Shown piece after piece: positions 8,783 to 17,017 of a stretch of 58,066 bases of DNA (positions are counted from its first letter, which is position 1; every line of letters starts with the position of its first letter). Position numbers and translations under genes: made by a program. The DNA comes from Actinomadura macra NBRC 14102. GTDB lineage: Bacteria; Actinomycetota; Actinomycetes; Streptosporangiales; Streptosporangiaceae. The stretch is from contig NZ_BCQT01000030.1 in assembly GCF_001552215.1 (NCBI RefSeq), forward strand, positions 1 through 58,066, written 5' to 3'. The notes beneath the pieces are model-generated. The model was not told the origin of the DNA, did no database searches, and saw only the letters and a list, made by a program, of their open reading frames with translations.

Positions 8783-9151
8783 ATGCTCATCGGCGAGCTG
8801 GCCCGGGCATCGGGGACAACCACCCGGGCGCTTCGGTACTACGAGCAGCACGGCCTGTTGCACGCCCGGCGGACGTCCAACGGCTACCGCCACTACGACG
8901 AGCGGGCGGTGACGCGCGTCCGCAACATCCGGCGGCTGCTGGCCTTGGGCTTCACCAGCGACGACGTGCGCCGATTCGTGCCGTGTCTGGACCGCGCCGA
9001 CCTGGAGGAGCGCCAGTGCGATGAGAGCGCCCGGTTCGTCGAGGGCAAGCTCGCCGCCCTCGACGAGCGGATCGCCGAACTGAACGCCGTCCGCGGGCGG
9101 CTCCAGGGATTCCTGAACGGGGTGGACGGCGGGGCCGTGCTGGGCGGCTAG
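8783..9151 (+). CDS. MerR-family transcriptional regulator
   Basis: 122 residues. The N-terminal MerR winged helix is clear (MLIGELARASGTTTRALRYYEQHGLL, then SNGYRHYDE), followed by the dimerisation coiled coil ending with LDERIAELNAVRGRLQGFL. Two cysteines lie in the hinge (PCLDRADLEERQCDE), but the clear Cys cluster of metal- or redox-sensing MerR proteins is absent. ATG 8783 is chosen because GGAGGTGAG precedes it and the domain starts there. It lies directly downstream of the broken dehydrogenase gene, which was probably its companion or target. Confidence 0.9.
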   Translation: MLIGELARASGTTTRALRYYEQHGLLHARRTSNGYRHYDERAVTRVRNIRRLLALGFTSDDVRRFVPCLDRADLEERQCDESARFVEGKLAALDERIAELNAVRGRLQGFLNGVDGGAVLGG

Positions 9152-9162
9152 CCACGCCTATG

Positions 9163-9176
9163 CGAACATATGTTCG
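9163..9176 (+). promoter_or_regulatory. LexA (SOS) box over the dinB start
   Basis: CGAACATATGTTCG is a perfect 14-base palindrome and matches the actinobacterial/Gram-positive LexA consensus CGAAC-N4-GTTCG. It covers the proposed ATG of the DNA polymerase IV gene (9170-9172). LexA bound here would block transcription start or early elongation, placing dinB in the SOS response. Confidence 0.85.
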
Positions 9177-10348
9177 TGTTCGCGGCCACGATCCTGCATG
9201 CTGACCTGGACGCGTTCTACGCGTCGGTCGAGCAGCGTGACGATCCCGCGCTGCGCGGGCGGCCGGTGATCGTGGGCGGCGGTGTGGTGCTGGCGGCCAG
9301 CTACGAGGCCAAGGCGTTCGGGGTGCGAACCGCGATGAGCGGCGGCCAGGCACGCCGGCTGTGCCCTCGCGCCGTCGTCGTCCCGCCCCGGATGGAGGCC
9401 TACACCGCCGCCAGCCGCGCGGTGTTCGCGGTGTTCCGCGCGACGACCCCGCTGGTGGAGGGCCTGTCGATCGACGAGGCGTTCCTCGATGTGGACGGGC
9501 TGCGCGGTGTGCCCGCCGAGATAGCGGCGCGGCTACGGCGGGAGGTCGCCGAGGAGATCGGCCTGCCGATCACGGTCGGCGTCGCGCGGACCAAGTTCCT
9601 CGCCAAGGTCGCCAGCGGCGTCGCCAAGCCGGACGGGCTGCTGATCGTCCCGCCGGACGGCGAGCTGGACTTCCTCCGGCCGCTTCCGGTGCGGCGGCTG
9701 TGGGGCGTCGGGCCCGCCACCGCGGCCAAGCTCGCGCGGTACGGCGTCACGACCGTCGGCGACGTGGCGGACATGCCGGAGGGCACGCTGACCGCGCTGC
9801 TCGGCCCCGGTGCGGGCCGTCACCTGCACGCCCTGGCCCGCAACCGCGATCCGCGTCCCGTCCGGACGGGGGTGCGGCGCCGTTCGATGGGCGCCCAGCG
9901 CGCTCTCGGACGCCGCGAGCGGTCGCCCGGAGAACTGGACGTCATCGTGGTGGGGCTCGTCGACCGGCTGGCCGGCAGGCTCCGCAGGGCGCGCCGCGTC
10001 TGCCGGACCGTCACGCTGCGGCTGCGGTTCGGCGACTTCACCCGCGCCACCCGCTCGCGCACGCTCGCGCAGGCCACCGCCGACACCCCGGTGATCCTGG
10101 AGACCGTGCGCGGTCTCCTCGGCGTGGCGGCGCCCATGATCGGCGACCGCGGCCTGACGCTCATCGGGGTGTCGCTCGGCAACCTCTACGACGACCGGGC
10201 CGTCCAGCTCGCGCTTCCGTTCGACCACGGCCGGGCCGTGGACACCGCGGTCGATGGCGTCCGTGACCGGTTCGGTTCGTCCGCGATCACTCGGGCGGTG
10301 CTGCTCGGGCGAGATCAGGGTCTCACCATGCCGATGCTCCCCGACTGA
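9170..10348 (+). CDS. dinB: DNA polymerase IV (Y-family)
   Basis: 392 residues of an error-prone translesion polymerase. Catalytic motifs are intact: DLDAFYASVEQ near the start (first metal-binding Asp, steric-gate region), YEAKAFGVRTAM, and SIDEAFLDV with the second acidic pair. Helix-hairpin-helix segments (RLWGVGPATAAKL) and the little-finger domain follow. Near the C-terminus QLALPF fits a beta-clamp-binding peptide, so the enzyme can dock on the sliding clamp. The start is either ATG 9170 inside the LexA palindrome or GTG 9176. No Shine-Dalgarno precedes either, which is compatible with a leaderless transcript. It ends 53 bases before the convergent dioxygenase gene. Confidence 0.95.
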   Translation: MFVFAATILHADLDAFYASVEQRDDPALRGRPVIVGGGVVLAASYEAKAFGVRTAMSGGQARRLCPRAVVVPPRMEAYTAASRAVFAVFRATTPLVEGLSIDEAFLDVDGLRGVPAEIAARLRREVAEEIGLPITVGVARTKFLAKVASGVAKPDGLLIVPPDGELDFLRPLPVRRLWGVGPATAAKLARYGVTTVGDVADMPEGTLTALLGPGAGRHLHALARNRDPRPVRTGVRRRSMGAQRALGRRERSPGELDVIVVGLVDRLAGRLRRARRVCRTVTLRLRFGDFTRATRSRTLAQATADTPVILETVRGLLGVAAPMIGDRGLTLIGVSLGNLYDDRAVQLALPFDHGRAVDTAVDGVRDRFGSSAITRAVLLGRDQGLTMPMLPD

Positions 10349-10370
10349 CCCCGGCCGAAGCGCCGCAGTC

Positions 10371-10395
10371 GGCGGCCGGCGGGGTGCCGGCCGCC
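10371..10395. terminator. Hairpin between convergent dinB and dioxygenase genes
   Basis: A perfect 10-bp inverted repeat, GGCGGCCGGC and GCCGGCCGCC, is separated by a five-base loop. It lies between two converging stop codons (10348 and 10402) and is a likely bidirectional terminator. No U-tract follows, which is common in actinomycetes. Confidence 0.65.
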
Positions 10396-10401
10396 TGGGC
10401 C

Positions 10402-11415
10402 TCAGGACGGCTCGACGATGCCCAGCCCGTCTGCGCCCACCTGAACGGCGGACTCGTCCAGGTCGGCCTCGGAGATCGGCTGGATGCGGCCGTCGAGGTC
10501 GAGGACGGGCGACGCCTCCTTGTACCAGGACTCGATGACGGCGTTGCCCCAGAAGTCCCGGCGGCGGTCGTCGTGGACGTTCCACCGGAACGTCTCGTGG
10601 TCGGGGTCGCCGGTGTAGTAGTCGGAGGTGTAGATCTCCACCCGGTGCCCGTCGGGGTCGCGCAGGTAGACGTAGAAGGCGTTGGAGACGCCGTGCCGTC
10701 CGGGGCCGCGCTCGATGTGGTGCTCCTTGCCGAGCGAGCCGAAGATGTCGGCGGTGCGCAGCACCTGGTGGGACTCGTGGGTCGCCATCCCGATGTGGTG
10801 CAGGCGGGGGCCCGCGCCGCCGGTGAAGGCGACATCGTGGACGGTCTGCTTCCGGAACATCCACGCCGCGTACAGCTCGTGCTCGTCGCCCTCGATCGTC
10901 TCCGAACAGCCGAAGCCGAGCGAGCGGTAGTGATCGTAGGCCGCGGGGATGTCGGGCGTGCAGATGTTGAAGTGGTCGAGCCGCGCCACCTGCGCGCCAC
11001 GGTGCAGGTCATAGCGCTGGATGAGGCGCTCGCCGCGGGCGATCTCGTGGAAGAACTCCACGGTGAACCCGAGCGGGTCGACGACCCGGACCGCGTCGCC
11101 GACCCCATAGGTGCCCTCACCGGCGGGGATCCGCCGGACGGGCCGTCCGAGCTCGGTGAAGAACCTCTCGGCGTGGTCGACGTCCTCCGGGGTGCGCACC
11201 CGGTAGGCGAGATGATCCAGTGCCGCCACCGGCCCGGCGCGCAGCACCAGGGAATGGTGGGTGAGCTCGTCCGTGCCGCGCAGGTAGAGGGTGTCGGCCT
11301 CCTCGTGCTGGACGTGGAGGCCGAGCATGTCGACCCAGAACCAGCGGGCCTGCGCCAGGTCCGTGACCGCCAGCTGGGTGTAGGCGGAGCGGATGACGTC
11401 GGGAGGTGTGCTCAT
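10402..11415 (-). CDS. hpaD: 3,4-dihydroxyphenylacetate (homoprotocatechuate) 2,3-dioxygenase
   Basis: 337 residues of the two-domain vicinal-oxygen-chelate extradiol dioxygenase family. It cleaves homoprotocatechuate to 5-carboxymethyl-2-hydroxymuconate semialdehyde. The metal ligands are H148 (LDHFNICTPDI), H207 (LHHIGMATHE) and E260 (GHRVEIYTSDYYTGD). Active-site residues known from the Brevibacterium fuscum enzyme (H200, R243, H248, Y257, N157) are all present at a constant offset of seven: H193, R236, H241, Y250 and N150. This pattern separates it from catechol and biphenyl-diol dioxygenases. Its ATG is eight bases from the dehydrogenase stop, so it is the last gene of a four-gene operon. 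Confidence 0.9.
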   Translation of the reverse strand: MSTPPDVIRSAYTQLAVTDLAQARWFWVDMLGLHVQHEEADTLYLRGTDELTHHSLVLRAGPVAALDHLAYRVRTPEDVDHAERFFTELGRPVRRIPAGEGTYGVGDAVRVVDPLGFTVEFFHEIARGERLIQRYDLHRGAQVARLDHFNICTPDIPAAYDHYRSLGFGCSETIEGDEHELYAAWMFRKQTVHDVAFTGGAGPRLHHIGMATHESHQVLRTADIFGSLGKEHHIERGPGRHGVSNAFYVYLRDPDGHRVEIYTSDYYTGDPDHETFRWNVHDDRRRDFWGNAVIESWYKEASPVLDLDGRIQPISEADLDESAVQVGADGLGIVEPS

Positions 11416-11423
11416 GAATGCTC

Positions 11424-12920
11424 CTACGCGCCGAAGCGAGGCGTGTGCACCTCGCCGAGCATGACATGCACGATCTTGGTCTCGGAGAAGAAGTCGATGC
11501 TGTGCGCCCCGCCCTCGCGGCCGAGACCGGAGTCCTTCACACCACCGAAGGGGGTGCGCAGGTCACGGACGTTGTGGGAATTGATCCAGACCATACCCGA
11601 CGCGACCGCATGCGCGATCCGGTGGCCGCGCTTCAGGTCGCCCGTCCACACGTAACCGGCCAGTCCGTAACGGGTGGCGTTGGCCAGTTCGATCGCCTCG
11701 GCCTCGTCGTCGAACGCGGCGACGGCCACGACCGGTCCGAAGATCTCCTCCTGGAAGATCCGGGCGTCGCGGGGGACGTCGCTGAACACGGCGGGCTGGA
11801 GGTAGTTGCCCTCCGGCAGGTGGTCCGGGCGGGCGCCGCCCGCGACGAGCTTGGCCTCCCGCTGGCCGATCTCCACATAGTTCATCACCCGCGCGTAGTG
11901 CTCGGGGTGGACGAGCGCGCCGACCTCGGTGGCCGGGTCGGACGGCGGCCCGACCTTGACCTTCTCGGCCCGCTCGGCAAGCCGGCGGGTGAACTCCTCG
12001 TAGATCGGTCGCTCGACCAGCACGCGGGAACCCGCCGTGCAGCGCTCGCCGTTGAGGGAGAAGACCCCGAAGACCACCGAGTCCAGCGCCGCGTCCAGGT
12101 CGGCGTCGGCGAACACGACGACGGGCGACTTGCCGCCGAGCTCCATCGACAGCTCCTTCAGGCCGTCGGCGGAGCAACGCATGATGTGCCGGCCGGTGTC
12201 GGTGGAGCCGGTGAAGGACAGCAGCGGCACGTCCGGGTGGTCGACGAGCGCCTGGCCCGCCTCCTCGCCGATGCCGTGCACGATGTTGACCACGCCCGCC
12301 GGGACTCCGGCCTCGGTGAAGATCTCCGGCCACAGGTTGGCCGAGAGGGGCGTCCATTCGGCGGGCTTGAGCACGAGCGTGCAACCGGACGCGATCGCCG
12401 GGGCGAGCTTCCAGCTCTCCAGCATGAACGGGGTGTTCCACGGTGTGATCAGACCCGCGACGCCGGCGGGCGTCCGCACCACGTAGTTGATCTGCTGGTC
12501 GCCGACGCGGAAGGCCTCGTCGCCCAGCGCGACGATCACGTCCGCGAAGTAGCGGAAGTTCTCGGCGGCGCGGCGGGCCTGGCCCCGCGCCTGGGTGATC
12601 GGCAGCCCGGAGTCGAACGACTCGAACTCGGCGAGCTTGTCCTCGCGGGCCTCGACGGCGTCGGCGATGCGGGTCAGGATGGTGGCGCGCTCGCGGTTGC
12701 CGAGGGCCGCCCAGGCGGGGAACGCCGCGCGGGCCGCCTCGACGGCCTTGTCCACATCGGCGGCGCCACCCGCGGAGGCGGTGGCGTAACGGCTGTTGGA
12801 GACGGGGTCAATGACGTCGAAGACCGCTCCGCCGACGCTGTCGGCGAACGCGCCGCCGATCCAGTGCCGGATGTGCTCCGGCAGGCCGTCGGGGCGGGCG
12901 GGTGTGGAGGGGACGGGCAT
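11424..12920 (-). CDS. hpaE: 5-carboxymethyl-2-hydroxymuconate semialdehyde dehydrogenase
   Basis: 498 residues of the NAD(P)-dependent aldehyde dehydrogenase superfamily. Catalytic residues are intact: N162 in TPWNTPFML, E260 in MELGGKSP and the nucleophile C294 in NGERCTAGSR. The cofactor loop FTGSTDTGRHI and PFGGVKDSGLGREGG near the C-terminus are also present. The position directly upstream of the homoprotocatechuate dioxygenase makes oxidation of its ring-cleavage semialdehyde the obvious role. Start 12920 is chosen because GGAAGAGA precedes it and the family begins there; a longer frame to 13097 overlaps the upstream gene. Confidence 0.88.
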   Translation of the reverse strand: MPVPSTPARPDGLPEHIRHWIGGAFADSVGGAVFDVIDPVSNSRYATASAGGAADVDKAVEAARAAFPAWAALGNRERATILTRIADAVEAREDKLAEFESFDSGLPITQARGQARRAAENFRYFADVIVALGDEAFRVGDQQINYVVRTPAGVAGLITPWNTPFMLESWKLAPAIASGCTLVLKPAEWTPLSANLWPEIFTEAGVPAGVVNIVHGIGEEAGQALVDHPDVPLLSFTGSTDTGRHIMRCSADGLKELSMELGGKSPVVVFADADLDAALDSVVFGVFSLNGERCTAGSRVLVERPIYEEFTRRLAERAEKVKVGPPSDPATEVGALVHPEHYARVMNYVEIGQREAKLVAGGARPDHLPEGNYLQPAVFSDVPRDARIFQEEIFGPVVAVAAFDDEAEAIELANATRYGLAGYVWTGDLKRGHRIAHAVASGMVWINSHNVRDLRTPFGGVKDSGLGREGGAHSIDFFSETKIVHVMLGEVHTPRFGA

Positions 12921-12964
12921 CGATGCTCTCTTCCGGTTCGGTGGCGGGATGGCGCGGCCGCGAG

Positions 12965-13885
12965 TCAGATACCCGCGGCGAGGTCGCCGCCCTGGTCGAG
13001 CAGTGCGCGGATGCGCACGAGGGCCTCGTCGGACGGCGCGGCCAGCGGTGGCCGGACGTGGCCGGAGGGGATCCGGCCGCGCTGCTCCAGCACCCACTTG
13101 GCGGGTGCCGGGTTGGTCTCGACGAACAGCAGGTCCACGAGGGGGTGCAGCCGGTAGTGCAGGTCGCGGGCGGCCGCCTGGTCACCGGCCGTCCACAGCT
13201 CGTACATCCGCGCGACCGCGGTCGGCGCGAGGTTGGCGACGGCACTGACGAAGCCCGCGCCGCCGAGGGCCAGCAGCGGCAGGCACAGCAGCTCGATACC
13301 GGACCAGACGAGCAACTCGGGACCGCACGCGTGCAGGACGCGGGAGAAGTGCTCGAAGTCCTTGGTCGTCTCCTTGATCCCGACGATGTTGTCGAAATCG
13401 GTGAACAGCCGGCGGACCGTCTCCGGCGCGATGTCCACGGACGTCCTGGACGGGACGTTGTAGACGACCAGCGGCAGGTCGGGGAACTCACGCGCGACCG
13501 TCGCGTACCACTGGTACAGGGCCTCCTGGGTGGGCCGCGCGTAGTACGGGGTGATCACCAGGGCGGCGTCGGCGCCGGCGTCGCGGGCGGCGGCGGTGAC
13601 CTCCAGGGTCTCCTCCAGCTTGGCCGAACCGGTTCCCGGCAGGAACGGCACCCGGTCGCCGACCTCGTCCGCGGCGGTGCGGATGGCCGCGATGCGCTCG
13701 GCCACCGTCTGGCTGCTCGGCTCGCCGGTCGAACCGCCGAGCGAGATCCCGTGCGAGCCGGACTCCAGCTGCCAGCGGATCAGCCCGCGCAGGGCGTCGT
13801 GGTCGACGGCGCCGTCGGCGGCGAACGGGGTGACGACGGGCGCGATGGACCCGCGGATCGTCGACGGGTCGGTGCGGAACTTCAC
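12965..13885 (-). CDS. DapA-family class I aldolase (dihydrodipicolinate synthase-like)
   Basis: 306 residues with a TIM-barrel Schiff-base lyase signature: GGSTGEPSS (about 50-58), the catalytic Tyr in VVYNVPSRT (Y142) and the Schiff-base Lys in GIKETTKDF (K171). The family condenses or cleaves pyruvate-containing substrates. Between ring-cleavage genes a lysine-biosynthesis role is unlikely. I infer it cleaves the late 4-hydroxy-2-oxo-heptanedioate intermediate, replacing the usual class II HpaI aldolase, or acts on a related oxo-acid. GTG 13885 is preceded by GAGGAG. The alternative is a genuine but misplaced DapA paralogue. Confidence 0.8.
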   Translation of the reverse strand: MKFRTDPSTIRGSIAPVVTPFAADGAVDHDALRGLIRWQLESGSHGISLGGSTGEPSSQTVAERIAAIRTAADEVGDRVPFLPGTGSAKLEETLEVTAAARDAGADAALVITPYYARPTQEALYQWYATVAREFPDLPLVVYNVPSRTSVDIAPETVRRLFTDFDNIVGIKETTKDFEHFSRVLHACGPELLVWSGIELLCLPLLALGGAGFVSAVANLAPTAVARMYELWTAGDQAAARDLHYRLHPLVDLLFVETNPAPAKWVLEQRGRIPSGHVRPPLAAPSDEALVRIRALLDQGGDLAAGI

Positions 13886-13907
13886 GTGTACTCCTCGGTC
13901 GAAACGT

Positions 13908-15338
13908 TCAGCGGCCGTCGCGGCGCCAGGCCTCGTAGGCCTGGCGCCAGTTGGGGCCGAGCGGATAGAGGCCCTCGATGGGCTCGCCGGCGGCGACGCG
14001 CTCGGTGATGAAGCGCTCCTGCGTCTCCTGCTCGATCGAGTCCTCGACAAGATCGGTGACCAGGTCCGGAGGGATGACGATCACACCGTCGGCGTCCCCG
14101 ACGAGGATGTCGCCGGGCTGGACCAGCGCTCCGCCGCACGCGATGGGGACGCCGGTGTCCCACGGGACGTGGCGGCGGCCGAGCACGGCGGGGTGCGCTC
14201 CGGCGTGGAAGACGGGCAGCCCCAGTGCGGCGACCGCGGCGCTGTCCCGCAGCCCGCCGTCGGTGACGATCCCCGCGGCCCCGCGCACCTTGGCGCGGAG
14301 CGCGAGGATGTCGCCGATCGTGCCGGAGGAGTGGTCCCGGCGCGCGTCCATGACCAGCACCTGGCCGGGGCGCAGTTCCTCCACCGCCCGCTTCTGGGCG
14401 TTCATGCCGCCGCCGCGGGCCTTGAACAGGTCCTCGCGCAGCGGCAGGTACCGGAGCGTGTGCGCGGTGCCGACCATCTTCGAGTCGCCGTCCGCGGGGT
14501 GGACGCCGTCGATGCTCATGTGCTGGAAGCCGCGCTTGCGGAGCTGGGAGCTGAGGGTGGCGGTCGACAGGTCACGCAGGGCCGCGGCGGTCGCCTCGTC
14601 CAGGAGGGGCTTCGGCGCGTAGGAGGGGCCCCACGCGTCGGATCGCACCGACTCGTCCACCCGGGGCATGGCGCCCCAGCCGGCCAGCGCATGGTCCGCC
14701 TCGACGATCGTGTTGAGGAGCCGGCCGGTCGACTCGTCCCCGGCCGTCACCTCCACCTCGACCGTGTCGCCGGGAGCGGCGACCGAGGCGCCGGCCGGGG
14801 TACCGGTGAGGATGACGTCGCCCTCTTCCAGGGTGACCAGCCGGGACAGGTCGGCGACCAGCGTGGCGAAGGGGAACAGCAGCGTGTCGGTCGTGTCGTC
14901 CTGGACCGGCTCCCCGTTCACCCACGTCCGGACCCGCAAAGCGGCCGGATCGATCTTCCGCGCGTCCAGCAGTCGGGGGCCGATCGGGGTGAACCCGTCC
15001 GAGCCCTTGGAGCGGAGGTTGGAGCCGCGATCGGCGTAGCGCAGGTCGTGCACCCCCGCGTCGTTGGCCGCCGTCACCCACGCGACGTGCCTCCACGCCT
15101 CGTCGGGGGAGACCCGTGCCGTACGACGCCCGATGACCAGGGCGATCTCGCCCTCGAAGGTCATCAGCTCGCAGCCGGCCGGGCGCACCAGGGGCTCGCC
15201 TGTCCCGGCGAGCGAGGACGGCGGCTTGAGGAAGTACGAGGGCTCGGCGGGGATCCGGCCGCGCTCCTTCGCCCGTGAGGGGAAGTTGAGATGCACGGCG
15301 ATGATCTTCGAGGGCCGGTCGCCCAAGGGGTGCGGCAC
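13908..15338 (-). CDS. FAH-family isomerase/decarboxylase fused to an RraA-like aldolase domain
   Basis: 476 residues in two parts. Residues about 10-215 are a fumarylacetoacetate-hydrolase fold of the HpaG type: metal ligands E62 and E64 in FEGEIALVIG, D93 in AANDAGVHD, then the KGSDGFTPIGP and ILTGTPAG motifs. Residues about 250-450 are RraA/4-hydroxy-4-methyl-2-oxoglutarate aldolase-like, with GTIGDIL (about 339-345) and the GGLRDS metal/substrate motif (R364, D365). E. coli HpaG pairs two FAH domains; here the second is replaced by an aldolase/decarboxylase fold. GTG 15338 is preferred because AGGAGAGC precedes it; the frame remains open to an ATG at 15410. It is the first gene of the meta-cleavage operon. 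Confidence 0.85.
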   Translation of the reverse strand: MPHPLGDRPSKIIAVHLNFPSRAKERGRIPAEPSYFLKPPSSLAGTGEPLVRPAGCELMTFEGEIALVIGRRTARVSPDEAWRHVAWVTAANDAGVHDLRYADRGSNLRSKGSDGFTPIGPRLLDARKIDPAALRVRTWVNGEPVQDDTTDTLLFPFATLVADLSRLVTLEEGDVILTGTPAGASVAAPGDTVEVEVTAGDESTGRLLNTIVEADHALAGWGAMPRVDESVRSDAWGPSYAPKPLLDEATAAALRDLSTATLSSQLRKRGFQHMSIDGVHPADGDSKMVGTAHTLRYLPLREDLFKARGGGMNAQKRAVEELRPGQVLVMDARRDHSSGTIGDILALRAKVRGAAGIVTDGGLRDSAAVAALGLPVFHAGAHPAVLGRRHVPWDTGVPIACGGALVQPGDILVGDADGVIVIPPDLVTDLVEDSIEQETQERFITERVAAGEPIEGLYPLGPNWRQAYEAWRRDGR

Positions 15339-15391
15339 TGGTGCTCTCCTGTGACGGGACGGAAGCAAACCTCGCGGGGCGAGGTCAAAGT

Positions 15392-15406
15392 AAATCGTAT
15401 ATGAAG
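15392..15406 (+). promoter_or_regulatory. ATCGTAT operator-like site 1
   Basis: AAATCGTATATGAAG lies about 55 bases upstream of the FAH-RraA start and within the divergent promoter region. It shares ATCGTAT and flanking bases with three other sites in this island. It is a candidate binding site for the GntR regulator at 16334. Confidence 0.5.
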
Positions 15407-15504
15407 TCATGCACGATGACGAGGGTGCACTGCGAGTGACTTCGATCGTTCCAAATAGACCTTGGTGCGAGAGGGGGTCTGATCAGCCCGTACAGTATGA
15501 TCGC

Positions 15505-15519
15505 AAATCGTATGCGAAA
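15505..15519 (+). promoter_or_regulatory. ATCGTAT operator-like site 2
   Basis: AAATCGTATGCGAAA lies 19 bases upstream of the alpha/beta hydrolase start and next to its Shine-Dalgarno sequence. It shares the AAATCGTAT core with site 1. The position would allow repression of the hydrolase-GntR unit. Confidence 0.5.
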
Positions 15520-15537
15520 TCCTCTAGGAGGAGCTGG

Positions 15538-16281
15538 ATGATGCCGGACACAGCAGGTCTCGCCGCGCGCACGCTGACCCCCGACGCGCCCGCGGACGCG
15601 CCGCCCGTGCTGCTCGTGCACGGTTTCGGCTCCGATGGAACGGTCGACTGGATGGACACCGGCCTCGCCGCCGCGCTCACCGCGACCGGCCGCACCGTCA
15701 TAGTGCCCGACCTGCGGGGTCACGGCGCAAGCCCCGTCCCCACATCGGCCGCCGAGGTGACCGCCCCCGCGCTCGCCGCCGACCTCGTCGCCGTCATGGA
15801 CCAGGCCGGCGCCGCGACGTTCGACATCGTCGGCTACTCCCTCGGCGCCCGCGTCGCGTGGGAGATCCCGGCGGCCGCTCCCGGCCGCGTGGAGCGTAGC
15901 GTCCTCGGCGGCCTGGCCCCGGGCGAGCCGTTCACCGCCGTCGACATCGACGCCCTGCACCGCGCCGTCAGCGACGGCACCGAGTGCGAGGATCCTTTCA
16001 CCGCCGCCATCGCCGGCATGGTCAAGGCCCACGGTGACCGCGCCGCCGGGCTTGCGCTTTGCGTCGAAGGACTGCGCTCCGTCCCCTTTGCGGGAGGTCC
16101 TTGGAACGCGAAGGCTCTTCCCGTCTTCATTGTCGGCGAGAATGATGACCTGACACGAGGAATCGATGGCCTCGCCGAGTCGATCGGCGGGGCGCGACTG
16201 GTCACCGTGCCCGGCGCGCACCACGAGGTGCTCGCCGGGACGCATTTCCGCGACACGGTCCTGGACGTGCTGGCGCGGTGA
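15538..16281 (+). CDS. Alpha/beta-fold hydrolase
   Basis: 247 residues. The fold is clear from VLLVHGFGSD (oxyanion region, about 25-33), VPDLRGHGAS, the nucleophile elbow GYSLGA (S101), the acid in VGENDDL and the catalytic His in GAHHEVL near the end. TAGGAGGAG precedes ATG 15538. It is divergent from the meta-cleavage operon and followed after about 50 bases by the GntR regulator gene, so it is probably co-transcribed with it. Typical substrates are esters, lactones or C-C ring-fission products. A role in releasing the aromatic acid from an ester is possible but unproven. Confidence 0.85.
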   Translation: MMPDTAGLAARTLTPDAPADAPPVLLVHGFGSDGTVDWMDTGLAAALTATGRTVIVPDLRGHGASPVPTSAAEVTAPALAADLVAVMDQAGAATFDIVGYSLGARVAWEIPAAAPGRVERSVLGGLAPGEPFTAVDIDALHRAVSDGTECEDPFTAAIAGMVKAHGDRAAGLALCVEGLRSVPFAGGPWNAKALPVFIVGENDDLTRGIDGLAESIGGARLVTVPGAHHEVLAGTHFRDTVLDVLAR

Positions 16282-16333
16282 CCGGACGGTCGAACCGAGT
16301 CGGGGGGTGCGGGCAGAGGATGAGGAGAAACGG

Positions 16334-17017
16334 GTGAGTTCCGCCAAGAAGCAGGAGCAGGGCAAGGAGTCGAAGGCCGAGTTCTGCTACGAGCTGTTGC
16401 GCTCGCGCATCCTGGAGGGCACCTACGTGCCGGGCTACCGGCTGGTCATCAACCAGCTCGCCCAGGAGACCGGGGTCAGCACGATCCCGCTGCGCGAGGC
16501 GCTGCGCCGCCTGCAGTCCGACGGCCTCGTCGAGGTCGTGCGCAATGTCGGCGCCCGGGTGGCGGTCTTCGACGCCGAGCAGGTCGAGCACACCCTGCAG
16601 ATCCTCGCCCGCCTGGAGGGGTACGCGACCGCGATCTCGGCGCCGTTCATGGCCGCGGCGCAGATCGCCCGCTCCCGTGAGATCAACGACCGCATGGTGG
16701 AGGCGCTGGAGGAGTTCGACCCCACCGCCTTCACCGCGCTCAACCGGGAGTTCCACTTCTCGATCTACGAGCACTGCCCGGACGGGCACCTGCGCTCCCT
16801 CCTGGAGGCGGAGTGGACGCGCCTGGACCACATGCGCCGCTCGACCTTCACCTACGTCCCCGGCCGCGCCCGCCGCTCGGTGGTCGAGCACGGCCACATT
16901 CTCGACCTGATCGCCAAGGACGCCGCACCCACCGACATCGAGCGCATTGCCTGCGCCCACAAGAATGCGACCGCCGACGCCCTCCACAGCGCCCACCCGG
17001 TCCCCCACAAAGCCTGA
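16334..17017 (+). CDS. GntR-family (FCD) transcriptional regulator
   Basis: 227 residues. The N-terminal winged helix is typical of FadR-type GntR proteins: ILEGTYVPGYRLVINQLAQ, STIPLREALRRLQSDGLVEV, then GARVAVF. The C-terminal all-helical FCD ligand domain carries likely metal ligands in LNREFHFSIYEHC and VVEHGHILDLI. GTG 16334 is used because GAGGAGAAACGG precedes it. It sits in the middle of the catabolic island, and the repeated ATCGTAT sites in the island's promoters are its most plausible operators. The ligand is probably a pathway acid. Confidence 0.9.
   Translation: MSSAKKQEQGKESKAEFCYELLRSRILEGTYVPGYRLVINQLAQETGVSTIPLREALRRLQSDGLVEVVRNVGARVAVFDAEQVEHTLQILARLEGYATAISAPFMAAAQIARSREINDRMVEALEEFDPTAFTALNREFHFSIYEHCPDGHLRSLLEAEWTRLDHMRRSTFTYVPGRARRSVVEHGHILDLIAKDAAPTDIERIACAHKNATADALHSAHPVPHKA

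Noticed and set aside
11418..13157. A 579-residue plus-strand frame
   Set aside because: Shadow of the aldehyde dehydrogenase, which has all catalytic residues on the minus strand.
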